DNA of 64,000 bases, taken from Rhizobium sp. TH2. Lineage in GTDB: Bacteria; Pseudomonadota; Alphaproteobacteria; Rhizobiales; Rhizobiaceae. The translations under genes and the position numbers were made by a program. Numbering within the stretch: position 1 is the stretch's first letter; every line of letters begins with the position of its first letter. The notes below the pieces were generated by a model. That model was not told the origin of the DNA, made no database searches, and worked only from the letters and a program-made list of their open reading frames with translations. The DNA lies in contig NZ_CP062231.1 of NCBI RefSeq assembly GCF_024707525.1, positions 1,364,001 to 1,428,000 on the forward strand. Direction: 5' to 3'. Shown one piece after another: positions 1 to 7,964 of this stretch.

Positions 1-311
1 CCGGACGCTTCGCCGCCTGGATCGCCGAGTTCCACCTCTCGTGGAAGCGGGCCGAGCGCGAAGGCCTGGTCAAGCCGCTGTTTCTCTCCTACGAGGCTGA
101 CTTCCTCGGCGATAGGCACCTTGCAGCCCGTAAGCTCGCGGAATTCCTCGGACCCAAGGCCAATGCGATGCGGCTTTCGGCGGTGCTCGACGAACGCGAA
201 ATTCCGGCTGCCGGCGCTGGCGAGACCTTGCCTGCCGCGGTGCGCGATATGGTCGCCCGGATCGTGCGCGGCTATGCCGGCGAGGAAGATTTGTCGGCGC
301 TGCTCGACTAA
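1..311 (+). CDS. C-terminal end of a possible sulfotransferase-family protein (5' end outside window)
   Basis: An open frame enters from the left edge (first full codon at position 3) and ends at a TAA at 309-311, giving about 102 residues without a start. The stretch 'LSYEADFLGDRHLAARKLAEFLG' is cut here to its pattern: a Tyr-Glu pair followed by an amphipathic helix ending in KLAEFLG, which resembles the C-terminal region of PAPS-dependent sulfotransferases. The PAPS-binding N-terminus is not visible, so the assignment is tentative. The stop overlaps the stop of the convergent MmcQ/YjbR gene by four bases. Confidence 0.45.
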   Translation, partial: GRFAAWIAEFHLSWKRAEREGLVKPLFLSYEADFLGDRHLAARKLAEFLGPKANAMRLSAVLDEREIPAAGAGETLPAAVRDMVARIVRGYAGEEDLSALLD

Positions 312-634
312 GGCTTCTGCGCCAACAGCTTCTTCGGCGCGACATTGCGCCAAGCCATTTCGACCGCCATCTCGGCGGTCGTTTTGTTGCATCTGTCGAG
401 ATGCAACATGGTCCAGCCGCGCGAGCCCCATTTGTTGGGCAGGGCCGAGAATTCCAGCGGGTAGAGGCCCTGCAGCATCAATTGCTGGTCGGGCTTGAGA
501 TTGAGGTTTGCCGTGGTCTCTGTCGGCAGGCTCATGAAGATTTTCGGCGCCCGGAAATCGCGTTTGCCGAAATGGGCGGATTCGGTGACGCCGGGGAGCG
601 TGAGGGCGATTGTGGTGATGTCGTCGTGGGTCAT
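308..634 (-). CDS. MmcQ/YjbR family protein
   Basis: A 108-residue protein with the MmcQ/YjbR (CyaY-like fold) pattern: an N-terminal 'LPGVTESAHFGKRDFR' segment, the central 'NLNLKPDQQ' and the C-terminal 'GSRGWTMLHLD' motif typical of the family. The family is called DNA-binding by structural similarity, but its biological role is not established. The start is the ATG whose complement lies at 632-634. The gene converges on the upstream partial gene, with stops overlapping by a few bases. It has no obvious operon partner. Confidence 0.85.
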   Translation of the reverse strand: MTHDDITTIALTLPGVTESAHFGKRDFRAPKIFMSLPTETTANLNLKPDQQLMLQGLYPLEFSALPNKWGSRGWTMLHLDRCNKTTAEMAVEMAWRNVAPKKLLAQKP

Positions 635-699
635 GGGGATGCCTTCTCCATGGTCACAAGTTGACCATGGCCGCTGCTGGGGCGCAAGCTTTCAAGGCT

Positions 700-734
700 G
701 CCATCTTGATGGCAAGTCGCCATTGCGCTATATT
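700..734 (+). promoter_or_regulatory. Promoter and operator of the first VapBC module
   Basis: A perfect inverted repeat GCCATC-TT-GATGGC lies at 700-713. Its right half overlaps a -35-like TTGATG (706-711), which is followed after exactly 17 bases by a -10-like TATATT (729-734). An AAGGAG ribosome site follows at 741-746, seven bases before the vapB ATG at 753. A palindrome over the -35 box is the expected layout for autorepression by a VapB antitoxin. The repeat and spacing are seen directly; the function is inferred. Confidence 0.65.
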
Positions 735-752
735 TCCGGTAAGGAGATTGTC

Positions 753-1001
753 ATGGCCGAACCACAACTGTCAGTCAGAAGTTCCAGGGCGCGCGACCTT
801 GCGCACCGCCTTGCACGGCGGGAGAACAGGACCGTCGCCGAGATTGTCGAGCGCGCGCTGGAAGCTTACGAGGTTCGCGAGGCCGGGCGCGAACCGGCAG
901 CCGCATTCTATCAGAGGATGGCCGATCCGAGTGGTATTGACAACGATCTTGAGCGCTTGATTCGCGAGAATCGCAAGCCCCACGGCGGATTGGATCTGTG
1001 A
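753..1001 (+). CDS. vapB: VapB-family antitoxin (FitA-like)
   Basis: An 82-residue antitoxin. The N-terminal part, beginning MAEPQLSVRSSRARDLAHRL, resembles a ribbon-helix-helix operator-binding domain. The C-terminal part (about residues 45-82) is polar and should wrap the toxin. The start at 753 is chosen over longer frames because of the AAGGAG site seven bases upstream and the promoter before it. The stop overlaps the start of the PIN-domain toxin (GTGA overlap), so the two are translationally coupled. Expected role: neutralise the toxin and repress the operon through the palindrome at 700-713. Confidence 0.85.
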   Translation: MAEPQLSVRSSRARDLAHRLARRENRTVAEIVERALEAYEVREAGREPAAAFYQRMADPSGIDNDLERLIRENRKPHGGLDL

Positions 1002-1411
1002 TCTTCGTCGATACGAACGTCATTTCGGAAACGATGACGAGGACGCCTGAAGCGAAAGTCTTGTCGTGGTTGACGCGGCACGACGCGGAGCTCGCGCTTT
1101 CCACCGTCGTGATTGCCGAAATCGCCTTCGGTATTCAGAGAATCCGCCCCGAACAGCGCGCCGACCGGCTCGAACAAAGGCTTCTGGGGTGGCGCCAACG
1201 TTTCGCCAATCGCATATTCGGCCTGACCGAAGACGCGGCGGTCGCTTACGGTGAGATCATGTCGGTCGCCGAACGGCAAGGGCGTCGGATGTCGGTGCAG
1301 GATGGGATGATCGCTGCGATTGCGCTCGTTAATCGCGGCAAGCTTGCAACACGAAACGTGCGTGATTTCGAAACGACGGGGCTGGAATTGATCTCGCCTT
1401 GGGATAATTGA
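998..1411 (+). CDS. vapC: PIN-domain ribonuclease toxin, VapC family
   Basis: A 137-residue PIN-domain protein starting at a GTG (998-1000) that overlaps the antitoxin stop. PIN acidic residues are visible: D5 in 'FVDTN', E41 in 'VIAEIAFG', an Asp in 'SVQDGMIAA' and another in 'TRNVRDF'. VapC toxins are Mg-dependent endoribonucleases that usually cut initiator tRNA or rRNA; the target here cannot be told. All catalytic acids are present, so it looks intact. The module lies immediately upstream of the GTA-like cluster. Confidence 0.9.
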   Translation: MIFVDTNVISETMTRTPEAKVLSWLTRHDAELALSTVVIAEIAFGIQRIRPEQRADRLEQRLLGWRQRFANRIFGLTEDAAVAYGEIMSVAERQGRRMSVQDGMIAAIALVNRGKLATRNVRDFETTGLELISPWDN

Positions 1412-1437
1412 AAATCCTGATTTTAGGAAAATAATCC

Positions 1438-1466
1438 TTGACTGCGTCACGGTCGTTTGGTAGGGT
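1438..1466 (+). promoter_or_regulatory. Candidate sigma70-type promoter upstream of the GTA-like cluster
   Basis: TTGACT (1438-1443) is followed after 17 bases by TAGGGT (1461-1466), about 95 bases before the first structural gene. The -35 box is good and the -10 box is weak. I saw no full CtrA box (TTAA-N7-TTAA) in this interval, although CtrA controls GTA expression in Rhodobacter. The site is a sequence-match prediction only. Confidence 0.35.
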
Positions 1467-1558
1467 TATGACATGATCCGATAATTGCGGATGACGGAGC
1501 GCCACAGGCGGTGCCGTACAGGCGGTCGGAGCAATCTTCAGAATTAGGAATGTTTTCC

Positions 1559-2104
1559 ATGTTTGACGCGGATGATTTCGATCCGGCGCTGGCTGGCGCG
1601 TGGCCGGTGGGGCGCGGCGCGGTCTATCGGGCCGACATTGTGGAGGCGGTGGACGGGCTTTTGCTCGAGACCAAGTCCGAGCCTTCGCCCGCCGAGGCGC
1701 TGCAGAGCCTGCTCAACGAGATGCAGGGCGAGCTGAAGGCGCAGTTCGACGTGTTCAAGAAAATCCGCGTTGATGCGCAGGGGCGGCTTGATGGCACCGA
1801 CGAGGGTGAGATCAAGCTTGCCAAGGCGGATGTGAAATCGGCGAGCGACGCGTTGTCGCTGATCGTGCGGACGATCGAGAAGGTCGATGGGCTGCAGCGG
1901 ACGCTGGCCGAGGACCGGATGCGGGCCGAGGAAGAGAGCTTCGATGACGATGCATACCAGCAGCTGCTTGCCGATATTGATCGCAAGATCAACGAACGTG
2001 TCGATGAGCGTGCCAGAATGCAGGTGGGCGGTGGGACCGAAGCCGCCGATGCAGGAACCGGTCCGCCCGGGAGTGGCGACGGTCCCGAGAAGTGCGCGCA
2101 GTAG
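1559..2104 (+). CDS. GTA g1-like protein, putative small terminase subunit
   Basis: A 181-residue, strongly helical and acidic protein directly upstream of the large terminase, where RcGTA g1 (small terminase) lies. The central part (roughly residues 40-155) is rich in heptad-like Leu/Ile/Ala and charged residues and should form long helices or a coiled coil. The C-terminal 30 residues are Gly/Pro-rich and probably disordered. I chose the ATG at 1559 over that at 1550 because the weak AGGA site at about 1545-1548 is better spaced from it. The role (DNA recognition for packaging) is inferred from position and helical character, not from a diagnostic motif. Confidence 0.6.
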   Translation: MFDADDFDPALAGAWPVGRGAVYRADIVEAVDGLLLETKSEPSPAEALQSLLNEMQGELKAQFDVFKKIRVDAQGRLDGTDEGEIKLAKADVKSASDALSLIVRTIEKVDGLQRTLAEDRMRAEEESFDDDAYQQLLADIDRKINERVDERARMQVGGGTEAADAGTGPPGSGDGPEKCAQ

Positions 2105-2183
2105 GAAGCTGGCTGAGGCTTGTGTAGCCAAAGCACATATGAAGCGGGCGCAGACGACTGCCGAGGCTTATGCTGGGGACATG

Positions 2184-3680
2184 ATGAAAACGGTTCCCGA
2201 TCCTGCCGGCATAATGCGCAGAGCCAGTCCTGCTGAGCGCGCTACCGCTGAATGCAACGATCCCTCGCAGGACAGCGAGGATAAGACCGACACGGTGCAG
2301 CAATCTCTCTCTTTTCCCCATTGGGGAGAAGAGGGTGCAAGGTCCGTGCAGGTCGAGAGTGTGGATGACCCCCCTCTGTCGCTTTGCGACATCTCCCCCT
2401 CAAGGGGGGAGATTAGACGTCTGCTGAGCCGCTTCGCCCGTTCCGATGCCGAGAGACATGTGCGGCATCTCGGCAGCGAATGGCGCCTTGGGGCACGAGA
2501 CGAACAAAAGCCACCCGCCGGCGACTGGCGCACCTGGCTCCTCATGGGCGGGCGCGGTTCGGGCAAGACCCGGGCCGGGGCCGAATGGGTGCATGCCATG
2601 GCGAGTGGAGCCAAGGCGCCGCTCCGGATCGCGCTGGTGGCCGAGACGCTGGCCGATGCCCGCGAGGTGATGATCGACGGTGTCTCGGGCATCTGGCGGA
2701 TCGCCAGGTTCGGGCGGCCGCAATTCGAGATCACGCGGCGGAGATTGGTCTGGCCGAACGGTTCGGTGGCGCAGTTGTTTTCCTCGGAGGATCCCGACAG
2801 CCTGCGTGGTCCGCAGTTCGATCTCGCCTGGTGCGACGAACTGGCGAAATGGAAGCATGCGCAGGAAACCTGGGACATGCTGCAATTCGGGCTCAGGCTC
2901 GGCGACATGCCTCGGCAGGTGGTGACCACCACGCCGCGCGCTATTCCGCTGGTGCGGACGCTGATCAAGGACGCCGGCACGGTGGTGACGCGGCTTTCGA
3001 CTGAAGGCAATCGCGCCAACCTGGCCGCCGGCTTCGTCGAGACGATGGAGAAGCGCTATGGCGGCACGCGGCTTGGCCGGCAGGAACTCGGCGGCGAACT
3101 GATCGAGGACCGCGAAGACGCGCTGTGGAGCCGTGACATGCTGGAACGGTTGCGCATCCGGACGCATGGGCCGCTCGGCCGGATCGTCGTGGCGGTCGAT
3201 CCGCCGGCGGCGGAACGGGCCAGGGATTCCTGCTGCGGCATCGTCGTCGCGGGGCTGGAAGCGACGGGCCGGGCGGTGGTGCTGGCCGATCTCTCGGTTG
3301 CCAATGCTTCGCCCTCTGCCTGGGGCAATGCGGTCGTGCGGGCGTTCAGAAAATACCAGGCTGACCGGGTGGTGGCCGAGGTCAACCAGGGCGGCGACAT
3401 GGTCGGCGCGATCTTGCGCTCGGTCGACGAGACGCTGCCGGTGACCACCGTCCATGCCCGGCGCGGCAAATATCTGCGCGCCGAGCCGGTGGCAGCACTC
3501 TACGAACAGGGCCGCGTGGCCCATGCCGGGGATTTCGCGGCGCTCGAGGACCAGATGTGCGACTTCGGGCCGGATGGATTGTCCGGCGGCACCTCGCCCG
3601 ACAGGCTCGATGCGCTGGTCTGGGCACTGACCAGCCTGGTGCTGGGCGGGCAGGGCGAGCCGAGGGTGCGGGGGATTTGA
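2184..3680 (+). CDS. Terminase large subunit, DNA packaging ATPase/nuclease (GTA g2)
   Basis: Large terminase that drives DNA into proheads. The ATPase Walker A 'GGRGSGKTRAGAE' is at about residues 122-134 and the Walker B 'FDLAWCDE' follows. The nuclease half has acidic motifs 'VAVDPPAA', 'VAEVNQGGDMV' and the C-terminal 'SPDRLDALVWAL' typical of HK97/GTA TerL. Family homology begins only near 'RRLLSRF', about 30 residues before 'DWRTWLL'. The roughly 75 residues before that are largely encoded by a palindromic repeat (2310-2414) and the sequence before it. The ATG at 2184 follows GGGGA by four bases; ATGs at 2139 and 2181 and a GTG at 2460 in the same frame are alternatives, so the N-terminus is uncertain. 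Confidence 0.9.
   Translation: MKTVPDPAGIMRRASPAERATAECNDPSQDSEDKTDTVQQSLSFPHWGEEGARSVQVESVDDPPLSLCDISPSRGEIRRLLSRFARSDAERHVRHLGSEWRLGARDEQKPPAGDWRTWLLMGGRGSGKTRAGAEWVHAMASGAKAPLRIALVAETLADAREVMIDGVSGIWRIARFGRPQFEITRRRLVWPNGSVAQLFSSEDPDSLRGPQFDLAWCDELAKWKHAQETWDMLQFGLRLGDMPRQVVTTTPRAIPLVRTLIKDAGTVVTRLSTEGNRANLAAGFVETMEKRYGGTRLGRQELGGELIEDREDALWSRDMLERLRIRTHGPLGRIVVAVDPPAAERARDSCCGIVVAGLEATGRAVVLADLSVANASPSAWGNAVVRAFRKYQADRVVAEVNQGGDMVGAILRSVDETLPVTTVHARRGKYLRAEPVAALYEQGRVAHAGDFAALEDQMCDFGPDGLSGGTSPDRLDALVWALTSLVLGGQGEPRVRGI
2310..2414. repeat. RIME1-like rhizobial palindromic repeat, inside the terL frame
   Basis: About 105 bases with three hairpin units. TCTTTTCCCC/GGGGAGAAGA (2310-2332) has one wobble pair. 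TGTCGC-TTT-GCGACA (2377-2391) is perfect. ATCTCCCCC-TCAAG-GGGGGAGAT (2391-2413) is a perfect nine-base stem. The architecture, the length and the C-rich/G-rich arms are those of the Rhizobium intergenic mosaic element RIME1, normally found between genes. Here it lies in the open reading frame of the terminase N-terminus, and its length of about 105 bases is a multiple of three. Confidence 0.75.
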
Positions 3681-3878
3681 ACCGCAACGCATAAAGGCCC
3701 ATTAGCGTCCGTTGGTTGAAATTGGTTGTGTATTGCTAATAGTTACACTTTATAGTAGTTTTTATCCTGTCGATTGGCCGGCGGGCGGTGCGATCGGAAT
3801 TCATATCAATCAACGCCTGGGGAAATCCGGCGCGGCTTACGCGCGCCGTGTGCTCCGGCATGTCTGGGAGGACGTAAC

Positions 3879-4526
3879 ATGCCGATGAACCGCGAATTCT
3901 TTTTCGAGGAGGTCCGCGACAATCTTTTTTCCGGAGCTCTCAAGCAGGGTCAGGTCAACGGGATGGAGGCCATTCTCGATGAATGGGATGCGAACCATTT
4001 CGATAAGGACGACCGCTGGCTCGCTTACATGCTGGCGACTGCCTATCACGAGACCGGCCGCGCCATGGCGCCCGTCGAAGAGAACCTCAACTATTCCGCT
4101 GCGCGGCTGCGGGTCGTGTTTCCCAGCCGCTTCACGGCGGCCCAGGCGGCGAGCTATGCCGGCCACCGCGAGCGGATCGCCAACCGGGTCTATTCCAACA
4201 AGCTGGGAAATGGCGACGAGGCAAGCGGCGATGGCTGGAAATATCGTGGCCGGGGACTGGTACAGATCACAGGCAAGTCGAACTATGCCAAATTCGGTGT
4301 CGCCGACGCACCCGATGATGCGATGAACGACGTCAAGACCGTTCAAATCATGTTCGAAGGCATGATCGACGGCCTGTTCACCGGCAAGGAGCTATCGAAC
4401 TATTTCAGTCCGACCAAGGAAGACTGGAAGAATGCCCGCGAGATTATCCTTCCGGGCAATCTCGAAGATCAGGTCGGCAAGTACGGCCGGGCCTTCTACC
4501 GGTGCATCAGCTATACGACGGGGTGA
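3879..4526 (+). CDS. Glycoside hydrolase family 19 endolysin-like protein
   Basis: A 215-residue lysozyme/chitinase-type muramidase of the GH19 class used as phage endolysins. The catalytic Glu is E58 in 'AYHETGRAM'; 'WKYRGRGLVQITG' (about residues 125-137) is the substrate-cleft signature. There is no signal peptide, so export would need a holin or similar. The ATG at 3879 has a GGGAGGA site seven bases upstream, which settles the start. It sits between terL and portal on the same strand, a place where RcGTA has no lysin, so it may supply lysis for particle release. It could alternatively be unrelated cargo. Confidence 0.85.
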   Translation: MPMNREFFFEEVRDNLFSGALKQGQVNGMEAILDEWDANHFDKDDRWLAYMLATAYHETGRAMAPVEENLNYSAARLRVVFPSRFTAAQAASYAGHRERIANRVYSNKLGNGDEASGDGWKYRGRGLVQITGKSNYAKFGVADAPDDAMNDVKTVQIMFEGMIDGLFTGKELSNYFSPTKEDWKNAREIILPGNLEDQVGKYGRAFYRCISYTTG

Positions 4527-4600
4527 CGGCATCATGCCGCGTTGAATGCGATTGGCGGGCATGGTAGCGGCGAAGCGAGAATGCTTCACCGGGACCGACC

Positions 4601-4912
4601 ATGATCCGCCATATCGTCTTCTTCTCCGCACGTGACAAAAACGACCTCGACACGATCCGCAAGGGGCTGTCGCTGCTGACCGAGATTCCCCATGCAGGGG
4701 TTTTAGAAATCGGCGAGAACGTAAAGACCGACCAGCTGGGCGGCGAGGTGGACCTGGTGGTCTACGGCGAATTTGCCGATGCCGACGCGCTCGCGGCCTA
4801 CAAGGCGCACGATAATTACCAGCGCTCGATCGAGATCGTGCGGCCGCTCAGGGAGATCCGGATAGCGGCCGATTACGATAGCGGCGCGGCAGTGAAGAGG
4901 CCTCTGGTTTAG
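4601..4912 (+). CDS. Dabb (stress-responsive alpha/beta barrel) domain protein
   Basis: A 103-residue protein starting 'MIRHIVFFSARDK' and holding the Dabb pattern: an N-terminal 'RHIVFF' strand, a central 'DLVVYGEFADADALAAY' and a closing 'HDNYQRSIEIVRPLREIRI' with the family's conserved His-x-x-Tyr. Dabb proteins are dimeric ferredoxin-like barrels with no single known function. It is not a phage structural gene. With the lysin it forms a two-gene insertion between terminase and portal of the GTA cluster. Confidence 0.8.
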   Translation: MIRHIVFFSARDKNDLDTIRKGLSLLTEIPHAGVLEIGENVKTDQLGGEVDLVVYGEFADADALAAYKAHDNYQRSIEIVRPLREIRIAADYDSGAAVKRPLV

Positions 4913-4998
4913 ACCAGCGGGATCGACGCCCGGGCGCCCTCCAATTCGGCTCGATCTAACATAGGCCGCGTGCCGGCACTCATAACCGAGGCAAAACC

Positions 4999-6156
4999 AT
5001 GAAAATTCCATTCCTCACGTGGGGCGCCAGGCGCTCCGGCGCTTCCCCCGCCGTGCCTGAACTCAAGGCGCTGTCGCAGATGTTCGGCATCGCTGGCGGC
5101 ATCACCTCCGGCGGCCACGAGCGGAGTTATGCCGGACTGGCACGCGAGGGTTTCATGCGGAACCCGGTCGCGCACCGGGCGATCCGGCTGGTTTCGGAAG
5201 CTGCGGCATCAGTGCCGTGGCTGCTCTATCGCGACGGCGCGGAGGCCACCGAGCACGATGTGCTCGATCTGCTGGTGCAACCGAACGGGCGCCAGGGCGG
5301 CGGCGAATTCTTCGAGGCGCTTTATGGGCAGATGCTGATATCAGGCAACGCCTTTCTGCTGCCTGTCATGGCGGGCACGAGGCTGGCCGAAGTACACCTG
5401 CTCAGGCCGGACCGGATGCGGGTGCTGGAAGGCGCCGATGGCTGGCCGGAGGCGTATGAATATCGCGCCGGCAGCCGGTTGCGGCGTTATCCGGCCGTGG
5501 GGCCGGGATCGGTACTGCAGCTGAAGCTGTTCCATCCGCTCGACGACCACCAGGGCTTTCCGCCGCTGGGGGCTGCGGGCGCCGCACTCGATCTCTCCAA
5601 CACGGCGAGCCAGTGGAACAAAGCGCTGATCGACAATTCGGCCCGGCCATCCGGCGCGCTGGTCTACCAGCCCAAGGAGGGCGGCAATCTTTCGCCCGAC
5701 CAGTATGAGCGGCTGAAGGCGGAACTCGCGGAGGGCTATTCGGGCCCGGCCCGCGCCGGCCGACCGATGCTGCTCGAAGGCGGGTTGGACTGGAAGGCGA
5801 TGGGGCTTTCGCCCCGCGACATGGATTTCATCGAGGCGAAGAATGGGGCCTCGCGCGATATCGCGCTGGCGCTCGGCGTGCCGCCGATGCTGCTGGGGCT
5901 ACCGGGCGACAACACCTATGCCAATTATGCCGAGGCCAACCGGGCCTTCTGGCGGCTGACAGTGCTGCCACTGCTGACGCGGACTGCGGCATCGCTGTCG
6001 GGCTGGCTGAGCGCGATCTGCGAGGAAAGGCTGGCGCTGGGGCACGACCTCGATCAGGTGCCGGGGCTGGCGCTGGAGCGGGATGCGCTCTGGGCACGGG
6101 TTGGGGCTGCGGGTTTTTTGACGGATGAGGAGAAGCGGGAGGCTGTGGGGTACTGA
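4999..6156 (+). CDS. HK97-family phage portal protein (GTA g3)
   Basis: A 385-residue portal subunit that forms the dodecameric ring through which DNA enters the head. The HK97 portal pattern is clear: 'NPVAHRAIRLVSEAAASVPW' near residues 52-71, 'QMLISGNAFLLPV', 'LDLSNTASQWNKALIDNSARP', 'MDFIEAKNGASRDIALALGV' and 'PGDNTYANYAEANRAFW'. Length matches GTA portals (about 390-400). The ATG at 4999 follows a short GAGG-like site. It is followed by unrelated genes before the next structural gene. Confidence 0.95.
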   Translation: MKIPFLTWGARRSGASPAVPELKALSQMFGIAGGITSGGHERSYAGLAREGFMRNPVAHRAIRLVSEAAASVPWLLYRDGAEATEHDVLDLLVQPNGRQGGGEFFEALYGQMLISGNAFLLPVMAGTRLAEVHLLRPDRMRVLEGADGWPEAYEYRAGSRLRRYPAVGPGSVLQLKLFHPLDDHQGFPPLGAAGAALDLSNTASQWNKALIDNSARPSGALVYQPKEGGNLSPDQYERLKAELAEGYSGPARAGRPMLLEGGLDWKAMGLSPRDMDFIEAKNGASRDIALALGVPPMLLGLPGDNTYANYAEANRAFWRLTVLPLLTRTAASLSGWLSAICEERLALGHDLDQVPGLALERDALWARVGAAGFLTDEEKREAVGY

Positions 6157-6255
6157 TTGACCTCTGAGATCAGTACTGAGAGCCTATGGTGAAGGTTGTA
6201 TCGGCGATGTCACGATGATAGTCGTCATCTCGATGATGTTGGATGACTTTGCTTC

Positions 6256-6645
6256 ATGAGTTTTTTGCGCGGCTTGATATCTCGGTTTATGGATGCCCTA
6301 CCGGCCAAGGCTGACGACAATGTCGATGAATTTCTAAAGAACGAACGGGTTCGGTCAGTGTTGCGCGAGAATAGCGATGACTGCAGATCGCCACGGACCG
6401 TGCAACATTTCGCCTATTTTCCTGATGCCGCTGCACAGATCAGTTTTCGCGAATTTCTGGTCTCGCGCGGCTACGACATCGACGACGAGCATAACGAAGC
6501 CGAAGGCAGGAACGCATGGGCCGTGATCTCTTCCAAGATCCAGATTCCCGTCAAGATCGACGGTGAAACAGCGCTTCTGAGCGAGTATGCAGGACGATTG
6601 AACGGCGACTACGATGGTTGGGAAACCGAGGTCGTTCGCAAGTAA
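6256..6645 (+). CDS. RraB-family (ribonuclease E inhibitor B-like) protein
   Basis: A 129-residue protein whose C-terminus 'LNGDYDGWETEVV' and preceding 'GYDIDDEHNEAEGRNAW' fit the RraB family. E. coli RraB binds the RNase E degradosome scaffold and alters mRNA decay. The N-terminal 25 residues are variable. It is transcribed with the GTA genes but has no role in known GTA or HK97 structural modules, so it is cargo. Whether it binds RNase E is unknown; family members outside enterobacteria are largely untested. Confidence 0.7.
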   Translation: MSFLRGLISRFMDALPAKADDNVDEFLKNERVRSVLRENSDDCRSPRTVQHFAYFPDAAAQISFREFLVSRGYDIDDEHNEAEGRNAWAVISSKIQIPVKIDGETALLSEYAGRLNGDYDGWETEVVRK

Positions 6646-6654
6646 TGTTCCCGC

Positions 6655-7629
6655 TTACATCACTGTCTTCTTGAACTTGCCCATCAGGTACGGCCCCGAC
6701 AGCACCGGCTCGTATTTCGACACCTCGCCCGGTGCCAGACATGAAGGCAGCGTCTCGATATTGGCGAACCAGTCGGGCTGATGGAAGAAGGCGAGCGACT
6801 GGCGGCGGTCGAGGCCGCCGTCTTCGGGAGCGACATTGACGACGCGGTGGAGCGTCGAGACCCAGCGGTCGTTGGTCCAGCGGGCCATGAGATCGCCGAT
6901 ATTGATGACGAAGGCGCCCTCGACCGGCGGTACTTCGCGCCAGGCACCTTCGGGCGTCATGATTTCGAGGCCCTTCGAGCCGGGCTGCGGCAGCAGGATG
7001 GTGAGGCTGCCGTAATCGGTATGTGCGCCGGCGCGGAGCTGGCCTCCTGGTGGTGGGGCAGCGAGTTCGGGATAGTTGAGGGCGCGCAGCGCCGAGATCG
7101 GCTGTCCGATATAGGACTGGAAATAGTCCTCCTTCAGTTCGAGCGCGACGGCGAAGACCTTCATGATGCGGGAGGCGAGATCGGTGACGGCGCGATAGTA
7201 GGCCTCCCAGGCCGGGCGGAAGCCGTCCGGCGCCGCCGGCCAGATGGTTTCGGCATAGCAGAAGGACAGGGCCTCCTGGTCGGTGAGGCCGGGCGGGACT
7301 GCCAGCGGGCCCCCGTTGAAGCTTTCCTTGAGATCTGGCGGCGTATCGACGCCCTTGGACTTGGCAAGCGCCTCGGTGCCGGGGCCGAGATAGCCGTAGG
7401 GGTAGCCTGGATAGGGCGCCTTCGAGCGGTTCTTGGTCTCGTGGTCGAGATCGAAGAAATCGTGGGCATGGGTCCAGACACCTGAAATCACATCGTCCGG
7501 CACGCCGTGGTTCTGAACCGCGAGGAAGCCGGATGTGCGGCAGATGAGGTCCACCTCCCGCCCCATCTGCCGCTTTCCATTGTCGTCGGAACGTTCGAAG
7601 GCGGCGAGGTCGAAGACGGGAAATGACAT
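6655..7629 (-). CDS. Isopenicillin N synthase-like Fe(II)/2-oxoglutarate-type oxygenase
   Basis: A 324-residue non-haem iron dioxygenase. The N-terminal DIOX_N domain begins 'MSFPVFDLAAFE' and contains 'SGFLAVQNHGVPDD'. The catalytic domain has the His-x-Asp of 'GAHTDYGSLTIL' (about residue 204), the distal His of 'VSTLHRVVN' and the Arg-x-Ser of 'RRQSLAFFHQPD' that anchors the co-substrate. I start at 7629 because GGAG lies eight bases upstream. It is antisense to the GTA genes and ends ten bases from the RraB-like gene, so it is an insertion into the cluster. The substrate is not predictable. Confidence 0.85.
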   Translation of the reverse strand: MSFPVFDLAAFERSDDNGKRQMGREVDLICRTSGFLAVQNHGVPDDVISGVWTHAHDFFDLDHETKNRSKAPYPGYPYGYLGPGTEALAKSKGVDTPPDLKESFNGGPLAVPPGLTDQEALSFCYAETIWPAAPDGFRPAWEAYYRAVTDLASRIMKVFAVALELKEDYFQSYIGQPISALRALNYPELAAPPPGGQLRAGAHTDYGSLTILLPQPGSKGLEIMTPEGAWREVPPVEGAFVINIGDLMARWTNDRWVSTLHRVVNVAPEDGGLDRRQSLAFFHQPDWFANIETLPSCLAPGEVSKYEPVLSGPYLMGKFKKTVM

Positions 7630-7964
7630 GGATGAAGCTCCGGATTCCTGGAAAGCCGGATCGTGCATGGATTTCAGAGGCTTGTCCAGAAATCAGGAAT
7701 CGAATTCTGCGGATAGCGATGGAAGTCGGCGCGACAGAGGCTGGGAAAATCAGCGGGTTGCGACATCGAAGTGAATCAAAGTCGGATCGACCTCAATCAA
7801 CTCAAGAGCGTCTGGATTCAACTTCGGAGAAAATGACGCCAAGCGATTCTGGCGGCTTTGTTTTCGGTGATCGGCGCCCACGCAAATGCCCGGAAGCGGG
7901 CGGTTGCAAGGTTGCGGTCCGATACACCCTACTTGAGGTGATCATAATATAAAGAGGTTAACCA
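7630..7964. other. Intergenic stretch, no convincing gene
   Basis: About 335 bases between the oxygenase start and the small membrane-protein gene. A 109-codon open frame (7623-7952, plus) overlaps the oxygenase start and has neither family motifs nor rhizobial codon pattern, so I do not call it. The interval should hold the leftward oxygenase promoter and possibly a rightward one; I see no strong -35/-10 pair. Confidence 0.4.

Noticed and set aside
1412..1558. CtrA box in front of the GTA cluster
   Set aside because: No TTAA-N7-TTAA arrangement was found in the interval, despite the precedent of CtrA control of GTA in Rhodobacter.
7623..7952. 109-codon plus-strand frame between oxygenase and small membrane protein
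   Set aside because: It overlaps the oxygenase start, lacks recognisable motifs and a good ribosome site, and its composition is not that of neighbouring genes.
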